This document shows positions 59,612 through 64,000 of a stretch of 64,000 bases of DNA, in pieces. The translations under genes and the position numbers were made by a program. The notes below the pieces were generated by a model. That model worked only from the letters and a program-made list of their open reading frames with translations. It ran no database searches and was not told where the DNA came from. Origin of the DNA: RUG563 sp045590215 (GTDB lineage: Bacteria > Bacillota > Clostridia > Christensenellales > Aristaeellaceae); the NCBI GenBank assembly GCA_045590215.1, contig JAZNQO010000044.1:1-64000 (forward strand). Direction: 5' to 3'. The number at the start of each line of letters is the position of its first letter. The stretch's first letter is position 1.

Positions 59612-59986
59612 GATCGTTAATTATTTCGGGGGTTCCACCCCCGAACCCCGGCAAGGGGCATCGCCCCTTGACCCATCCTCCGACACAAGAAATCTTCTTC
59701 GCCTGTCTATGTGCCGGTGATAATGTAAGAAAACGGAATATCTTGCATCCGGGCAAACAGAAAAAAAGGCAGGATAGAAAGCTCGCTTTCTTCCTGCTTT
59801 TTTCATGTTTTCATTGTGCCCGATTCAGCACATAATCGTCCTCTCCCATCATGCGCAAACACGATTGCAGAAAATGCTTTTCCTTCGCAGAATGGGTGCA
59901 GGGGGGAACTCCCTGCCGCAGGGGTACAGGGGACGAGTAGTCCCCTGCCCTCTTCGTCATTTACGCTTAACACCGCCTCGTCCACC
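59612..59986. repeat. Gene-free gap of 375 bases with palindromes and composite repeat copy 2
   Basis: After the symporter stop come CGGGGG-TTCCA-CCCCCG (59625-59642) and AAGGGGC-AT-CGCCCCTT (59656-59671). From 59744 the composite repeat begins: GCATCCGGGCAAAC, terminator hairpin (59767-59803), CATTGTGCCCG spacer (59813-59823), TTCGCAGAATGGGTGCAG (59884-59901), CCCTGCCG, then GGGGTACAGGGGACGAGTAGT. No gene is seen. Confidence 0.6.
59767..59803. terminator. Bidirectional terminator between the symporter and the peptidase
   Basis: GCAGGATAGAAAGC and GCTTTCTTCCTGC arms flanked by seven A on the left and six T on the right. Confidence 0.85.
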
Positions 59987-61294
59987 TCACAGGCCGTTCA
60001 GATAATCCAGTGCCGCCTGATAAGCATCGGCAGAGGTTGTAACGATATCCGGCATCAGCATTCTTTCCTCCGTCTCGCCGCTGGGGCGCAGGAAACGCTT
60101 ATGCGAAACGGACACATAAAGGTGGGAATTTTCCAAAGCAACATAAGTGATATCGCCGTACATACTGGGCAAATTGGAAGAGGGCTCACCGATCAGCGTG
60201 CCCAGCTTGCCATCCCGGACGTACACACACAGCATGGTGGCGGAAGAGTATGTATAGCGGTCGCAGAGCACGGCCAGCAGCACATTTTCGTTCTGCTTCG
60301 CTTTTGCGCTGGGAGATATGTTCCAGCTGCCGCTTCTGCGCAGATAGCCTTTCTGGGCTGCGGCCTCATCGGAGCAGCGAATCAGCATGCCATAGGAAGG
60401 CGGTTCCATGCCCACAGCGCGCAGCAGCCGCTCACAGGCATTGGAAGTGCCGCCGCCGTTGCCGCGGGCGTCAATGATCACCTTCGTGCAGCCGCCCTTC
60501 ACCGCCGCTTCCAGCTCTTTGGCGATGGCTTTCAGGTTTGCATCGTCCACGCATTCCACAAATTCCACTACAAAAATATCGCCGTCCCAATAGGCATTGT
60601 TGCCCCAAGGTTCGCTGGCCGGGGCAGCATTTACAGGCACATACCAAGCACATTCCCGTGTACTGCCGTCTGACAAGGTGACGATGAATTGATCTTTCTC
60701 CACATTCACCCCGGCAGTTTTCAGCAGATTAGAAGACGTGAAATAATTGTTGTAATTCTTCACCACCGCCATTTCATTTTCCGCTGGGAAAAGGGCGTCA
60801 ATGGTGCGTAGTATCTGCTCCATAGGCACATCATCCACGGCAGCAATGGTCAGCTCTGTCAGGCCGTTTTCATCCGCATAATACATTTTGCCGTCGCGAT
60901 AGCCGTGATAAATCGCCACTTCATCGCCATACTGCCATCTCAGCCCGGTATGCCCATCGCCCAAAACCGTCAGATACCGAGCCGTGGCCGCCATGAAATC
61001 ATCCACCGTCATGACTTTGGCAGCGGCTGCCTGATAGGCCTGTTTGGCCGCCTGATAGGCCGTCTGGTCGCTGCCGTCAATGAAGAAAGGATGCACGCTT
61101 TCCACATAGTCTATCAGCTGCTGGCAGTCTTGCTGCACCTGCTCTGCCGAAAGCAGGGTATCCCCCGGCAAGGCTTCAGGGCACAAAGGGCTGCTGCCGC
61201 CAAAGGAAACGGGCAGAAAATAGGCGCACGCCGCCGCAGCCAGCACAATCAAAAGGGCAATGCCCGATAAAATCCAGCCCAGTTTTTTTCTCAT
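59987..61294 (-). CDS. S41-type (C-terminal processing peptidase-like) membrane-anchored protein
   Basis: 435 residues. It has an N-terminal signal anchor (about 5-27, LGWILSGIALLIVLAAAACAYF), then a helical cap region with LGDGHTGLRW, and the peptidase core with VVEFVECVDDANLKAIAKEL, VIIDARGNGGG and YTYSSATML, where the second Ser is the likely nucleophile, as in tail-specific proteases. No PDZ domain is evident between the cap and the core. It should act outside the cell on an unknown substrate. ATG 61294 has GGAGGATGG upstream and a good promoter. The gene is transcribed alone. Confidence 0.8.
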   Translation of the reverse strand: MRKKLGWILSGIALLIVLAAAACAYFLPVSFGGSSPLCPEALPGDTLLSAEQVQQDCQQLIDYVESVHPFFIDGSDQTAYQAAKQAYQAAAAKVMTVDDFMAATARYLTVLGDGHTGLRWQYGDEVAIYHGYRDGKMYYADENGLTELTIAAVDDVPMEQILRTIDALFPAENEMAVVKNYNNYFTSSNLLKTAGVNVEKDQFIVTLSDGSTRECAWYVPVNAAPASEPWGNNAYWDGDIFVVEFVECVDDANLKAIAKELEAAVKGGCTKVIIDARGNGGGTSNACERLLRAVGMEPPSYGMLIRCSDEAAAQKGYLRRSGSWNISPSAKAKQNENVLLAVLCDRYTYSSATMLCVYVRDGKLGTLIGEPSSNLPSMYGDITYVALENSHLYVSVSHKRFLRPSGETEERMLMPDIVTTSADAYQAALDYLNGL

Positions 61295-61329
61295 TCTCCA
61301 TCCTCCTCATATTGTATACACAATTTCAA

Positions 61330-61358
61330 AGGATAGCACAATCTCCATCCTCTGTCAA
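61330..61358 (-). promoter_or_regulatory. Promoter of the S41-type peptidase gene
   Basis: On the minus strand TTGACA (61358-61353) and TATCCT (61335-61330) with a 17-base spacer. These are the same hexamers as at the hrcA promoter, but no CIRCE follows. Confidence 0.7.
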
Positions 61359-61475
61359 TCTTGCCGGAACCCCCTTTCCCCTCTTTGGCATATGCTGAAA
61401 ACAGAAAGGGCTTTCCCTTTCGCCATCAGCGGCGGCAGCCGCCCGTTGGCTGTCGCCATCGGAGCGTGAATAAAC

Positions 61476-61835
61476 GTGAAACGCGGTGACATATATTTTG
61501 CCGATTTAGACCCCGTTATCGGCTCGGAGCAAGGCGGCAAACGCCCGGTGCTCATCATTCAAAACGATCTGGGCAATCGGTTCAGCCCCACAGTGATTGT
61601 GCTTCCCCTCACATCCAAAACAGGCAAACACCCCTTGCGCACCCATGTGCCTATTTCGCCGCCCCAAGGCGGCATCACAAAACCTTCCATCATCCTGTGT
61701 GAGCAGGTGCGCACCATCGAGAAAAGCCGGCTAAAGAAAAGGCTGGGAAAAATCCCCCCAGAGAAAATGGCGTTGGTGGAATTGGCTTTGGGAGCCGCCG
61801 TGGGGCAAGAAACAATCGGGGAAGAAACGGAATGA
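61476..61835 (+). CDS. mazF: MazF/EndoA-type mRNA interferase toxin, without an adjacent antitoxin
   Basis: A 119-residue PemK/MazF endoribonuclease. Family marks are RGDIYFADLDPVIGSEQGGKRP (Arg and Glu/Gln of the active region), VLIIQNDLGNRFSPTVIVLPLT, and ILCEQVRTIEKSRL in the C-terminal half. It cleaves mRNA at short motifs and is normally held by MazE encoded just upstream. Here the 180 bases upstream hold no MazE-like frame, only an in-frame stop at 61467. The start is GTG 61476, with a distant GGAG. No promoter is clear. Confidence 0.92.
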   Translation: MKRGDIYFADLDPVIGSEQGGKRPVLIIQNDLGNRFSPTVIVLPLTSKTGKHPLRTHVPISPPQGGITKPSIILCEQVRTIEKSRLKKRLGKIPPEKMALVELALGAAVGQETIGEETE

Positions 61836-61837
61836 AA

Positions 61838-61870
61838 AAACTGTTGCATGTGGTTTGCATGCAACAGTTT
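61838..61870. terminator. Bidirectional terminator between mazF and the CBS protein
   Basis: AAACTGTTGCATG and CATGCAACAGTTT arms around a 7-base loop, with A-rich and T-rich flanks. Confidence 0.8.
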
Positions 61871-61873
61871 TCT

Positions 61874-63214
61874 TTATGCTTCCTTGGGTTCGGCGTTTTC
61901 TTCCGGGCAAATCAGCGTCACCCGTGCCTTTTCCACCCGGCGATCCACAATGCTTTCCACCTGAATGTGCAAAACAGGCACTGCTTCTTCATCCGCTTGC
62001 GGCGGCTCGCCGTCTTCGGTGCAATAGAGGGTGATTTCCGGGGTGGAGCCATCCTCCGGGATTACCGAAAAATGGCTGAACACAAGACCGCCCAGCGTGT
62101 CAAAATCCTCGCTGCCGGGCAAATCCACCTGCATTTCTTCAGCCAATGCTTCCACTTCTGCCGTGCCGCTGACCAGCCATTCATTTTCGCCGGTTTTCTC
62201 GATTTCCGTTTCGGAGGCCGGGTCAAATTCGTCGTAGATATTGCCCACGATTTCTTCCAGCAAATCTTCCAGCGTGATAATACCGCTCATGCCGCCATAC
62301 TCATCCACCACGATGGCCAGATGATTCTTGCCCTTTTGCATATTGCGCAGCAGCACATCATTGGGCACCGTTTCCGGCACAAAATAGGGCTCCCGGAGCA
62401 AATCCTTCAAGGGCTTGGGGCTTTCCGCTTCCAGATTCAGCAGGAAATCACGGGTTGCCAATACGCCCACCACGTCGTCAATGCTGTCATCATAAACCGG
62501 GAAACGGGAAAGGCCGCTGTCCCGGATGGTTTGGAGAATTTCTTCCGTGCTGTCTTCCACATGAATGGCGGTTACGTCGATACGGTGGGTCATACATTCT
62601 GCCGCTGTCATATCCCCGAAATCGAACACGTTTTTCAGCATTTCGTGCTCGTCGCTCTCAATTACGCCGGATTCTTCACCGATATCCACCAGAGCCAGAA
62701 TTTCTTCCTGGGTCACTTCTTCTTCATTGGCTTTGGGATCCAGCCCCAATAGCCCCATCAGCCCCTTACCTAGCGTGCGGCTGAGCCATGCCACAGGGAA
62801 CATCAGGACGTGCACAATGGCTATCAAGGGATAGAGGCCATAGGCCACCTCTTCCGCCCGTTTCTTGGCCACCCTTTCTGCCAGCACTTTGCAAAGCGTC
62901 ATGCAAAGGAATGCTGCACCAAGGCAACATAAAACAGCCAGCAGCCACAAGGGCAGCTTTTCTGTTTCAAACAGGCAAATGCACCAAACGGCAAACAGCA
63001 TCTGCAAAAACAGCTTGAGCCCCCGAAGAGCCAAAATAGCCTGCCGGGGTTCGTCCATTCGCTTCAGCAGCTTTTCCCCCCGGGATGTGCTTTTCTGCCG
63101 CTCGGTTAACTTATTCTCGTTTGCATATTTCAGCGCAGTCTGCGCCAATGTCAATAAAAAGCTCAACATCATCAGTGCGATCGCAATCAGCCACTGCCCT
63201 GCAGGGTCCTCCAC
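61874..63214 (-). CDS. Hemolysin C/CorC-family protein (DUF21, CBS pair, CorC_HlyC)
   Basis: A 446-residue membrane protein. The N-terminal region with about four hydrophobic segments (from WLIAIALMMLSFLLTLAQTAL) is a DUF21-type domain. Then come the HEMLKNVFDFGDMTAAECMTHR linker, two CBS domains (RFPVYDDSIDDVVGVLATRD; LAIVVDEYGGMSGIITLEDL, then LEEIVGNIYDEFD) and a C-terminal CorC_HlyC domain (FDTLGGLVFSHF). The family is linked to magnesium/cobalt transport; true ion specificity is unknown. GGGAGGG lies 8 bases before GTG 63214; an extension to 63352 would cross the promoter. Confidence 0.9.
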   Translation of the reverse strand: MEDPAGQWLIAIALMMLSFLLTLAQTALKYANENKLTERQKSTSRGEKLLKRMDEPRQAILALRGLKLFLQMLFAVWCICLFETEKLPLWLLAVLCCLGAAFLCMTLCKVLAERVAKKRAEEVAYGLYPLIAIVHVLMFPVAWLSRTLGKGLMGLLGLDPKANEEEVTQEEILALVDIGEESGVIESDEHEMLKNVFDFGDMTAAECMTHRIDVTAIHVEDSTEEILQTIRDSGLSRFPVYDDSIDDVVGVLATRDFLLNLEAESPKPLKDLLREPYFVPETVPNDVLLRNMQKGKNHLAIVVDEYGGMSGIITLEDLLEEIVGNIYDEFDPASETEIEKTGENEWLVSGTAEVEALAEEMQVDLPGSEDFDTLGGLVFSHFSVIPEDGSTPEITLYCTEDGEPPQADEEAVPVLHIQVESIVDRRVEKARVTLICPEENAEPKEA

Positions 63215-63248
63215 GGACAATTCCCTCCCAATGATCAATATTATCATT

Positions 63249-63277
63249 ATTATAGCACAAGTATTTTGAATATGCAA
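63249..63277 (-). promoter_or_regulatory. Promoter of the CBS/CorC-family gene
   Basis: On the minus strand TTGCAT (63277-63272) and TATAAT (63254-63249) with a 17-base spacer. Confidence 0.75.
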
Positions 63278-63301
63278 ATTTCTGCTCTTGCCGTGCGCAT
63301 G

Positions 63302-63326
63302 GAAAAAGCCGCCCTTTCGGGCGGCC
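63302..63326 (-). terminator. Terminator of the repeat-protein gene
   Basis: GGCCGCCC-GAAA-GGGCGGC on the minus strand, followed by TTTTTCC, about 23 bases after the stop at 63349. Confidence 0.85.
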
Positions 63327-63348
63327 ATAAAAGGAGAAACAGAGAAAA

Positions 63349-63999
63349 TCAATCGTTGCAGACCATCACGGCACGATAGGGCAATTTGGCATTGCTTTCG
63401 TTGACCGTGAAGGCATAGGTGCGGCCGCTGCCAATATTGACCCAGCCCTCTTCTTCGTCATAAATCGTCTGCCATCTGATGGTGTAATCGGCATTTCCTT
63501 CCACACCGGACACTTCCGCCAGCAGCGTCACCTGATCGCCGAAATAAATATCACCGTTATTCTGCATCCGCACATTGATGCGTGCATTGGCGTATTTATC
63601 CACTTCTTCCGGCTCTTCCTCCACAACTTCCGCAATTACCACTTCGGCAGGAGCTTCCTCAACGGGGGCAGGAGCAGGTTCCGGTTCCGCTACAGGAGCA
63701 GGAGCTTCTTCCACGGGAGCCGGGGCAGGTTCCGGTTCCGCTACAGGAGCAGGAGCTTCTTCCACGGGAGCCGGGGCAGGTTCCGGTTCTGCTACAGGAG
63801 CAGGAGCTTCTTCCACAGGGGCCGGAGCAGGTTCCGGTTCCGCTACAGGAGCAGGAGCTTCTTCCACGGGGGCAGGAGCAGGTTCCGGTTCCGCTACAGG
63901 GGCAGGGGCTTCTTCCACGGGAGCAGGAGCAGGTTCCGGTTCTGCTACAGGGGCAGGTTCAGGTTCCGGGGCAGGCGGAATAATGACTTCCACCGGAGC
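63349..63999 (-). CDS. Pro/Ala/Glu-repeat protein with C-terminal Ig-like domain (5' truncated)
   Basis: The frame is open to the window edge, and the GTG at 63993 sits inside a repeat, so the start is outside. About 115 visible residues are a 17-residue repeat (EPEPAPAPVEEAPAPVA) in six full units. An acidic linker follows (VVEEEPEEVDKYA) and then an Ig-like beta domain of about 80 residues (INVRMQNNGDIYFGDQVTLL, TIRWQTIYDEEEGWVNIGSG, YAFTVNESNAKLPYRAVMV). Such rods span the wall or project a domain in surface or secreted proteins. No sorting signal is seen at the C-terminus, which ends VMVCND. Confidence 0.75.
   Translation of the reverse strand, partial: APVEVIIPPAPEPEPAPVAEPEPAPAPVEEAPAPVAEPEPAPAPVEEAPAPVAEPEPAPAPVEEAPAPVAEPEPAPAPVEEAPAPVAEPEPAPAPVEEAPAPVAEPEPAPAPVEEAPAEVVIAEVVEEEPEEVDKYANARINVRMQNNGDIYFGDQVTLLAEVSGVEGNADYTIRWQTIYDEEEGWVNIGSGRTYAFTVNESNAKLPYRAVMVCND
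63650..63955 (-). repeat. Six tandem 51-base units encoding the 17-residue repeat
   Basis: Unit starts recur every 51 bases at 63650, 63701, 63752, 63803, 63854 and 63905 with few base changes, mostly silent. Confidence 0.93.
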
Positions 64000-64000
64000 C

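Noticed and set aside
61260..61469. 69-codon frame before mazF as an antitoxin
   Set aside because: It starts inside the divergent peptidase gene, lacks a ribosome site and has no AbrB/MazE or ribbon-helix-helix pattern.
63650..63955. Regular 51-base repeats considered as a CRISPR array
   Set aside because: The units abut without unique spacers and encode an in-frame protein repeat; no cas genes are near.

Overview
The window looks like a chromosomal segment of an anaerobic, low-GC-lineage Gram-positive bacterium (Bacillota, probably class Clostridia, gut type) with moderate GC by eye. The reasons are: an hrcA-grpE-dnaK-dnaJ operon behind a CIRCE element; a CggR-type regulator in front of pgk-tpiA; rubrerythrin; a PFL/DUF711 protein paired with an ACT protein; a DUF421/DUF4363 (YetF-type) pair; AddA; CDP-glycerol glycerophosphotransferase; strong AGGAGG-type ribosome sites; and clean TTGACA-N17-TATAAT promoters. 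No phage, insertion sequence, CRISPR array or rRNA is visible. The exact genus cannot be fixed from the sequence alone. Most coding is chromosomal housekeeping plus one accessory surface-polysaccharide locus.

Layout. 1-3.4 kb: the end of a DUF4129/transglutaminase-like membrane protein, an OmpR/PhoR-type two-component pair and a GNAT acetyltransferase. 3.7-10.9 kb (minus strand): one long operon from a good promoter at about 11.0 kb, ACT protein - PFL protein - Hsp33 - TPR protein - HEAT-like protein - zinc-ribbon/TPR/CHB_HEX_C membrane protein, with a P-loop kinase beyond its terminator. 11.1-13.5 kb (minus): a tightly overlapping sugar-catabolic operon of GH27 alpha-galactosidase, a 79-residue four-cysteine protein and a GH130 phosphorylase. 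14.0-16.5 kb: TIM-barrel isomerase, pgsA, and the DUF4363/DUF421 pair. 16.7-18.7 kb: a large polytopic PlsC-type acyltransferase. 18.8-19.0 kb: tRNA-Gln(CTG) and tRNA-Glu(CTC) behind a consensus promoter.

19.1-23.3 kb (minus): metallo-beta-lactamase-fold protein, SDR, radical SAM protein and a coiled-coil protein with an internal 95-residue tandem duplication. 23.4-28.5 kb (minus): the heat-shock operon. 28.6-32.1 kb (plus): rubrerythrin, an ECF sigma factor with its membrane partner, and 5-formyl-THF cyclo-ligase. 32.1-36.3 kb (minus): pth-mfd. 36.5-39.9 kb (plus): cggR-pgk-tpiA, with no gap gene.

40.0-49.7 kb (plus): an eight-gene glycopolymer locus from a single promoter: an SDR-TagD fusion enzyme, a CDP-glycerol transferase-family protein, four glycosyltransferases, a Wzy-like polymerase and a Wzx-like flippase. 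The genes together suggest a Wzx/Wzy-exported repeat unit decorated with a polyol phosphate. 49.8-56.1 kb: a class A PBP and, convergent, addA. 56.4-63.2 kb: a lone mreB, a divergent AraC regulator/DAACS symporter pair, an S41-type peptidase, a lone MazF and a CBS/CorC-type protein. The window ends inside a Pro/Ala/Glu-repeat surface-type protein.

The least expected structure is in the intergenic DNA. Several gaps carry related GC-rich hairpin elements. One composite element of about 210 bases (terminator-like hairpin, spacer, then a GGGTGCAG...GGGGTACAGGG palindromic block) occurs in the same order and orientation at 3.44-3.66 kb and 59.74-59.95 kb, and a rearranged relative fills the 13.6-14.0 kb gap. 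The best candidates for a new protein-level system are the SDR-TagD fusion with its glycopolymer operon, and the GH27 / small zinc protein / GH130 overlap.
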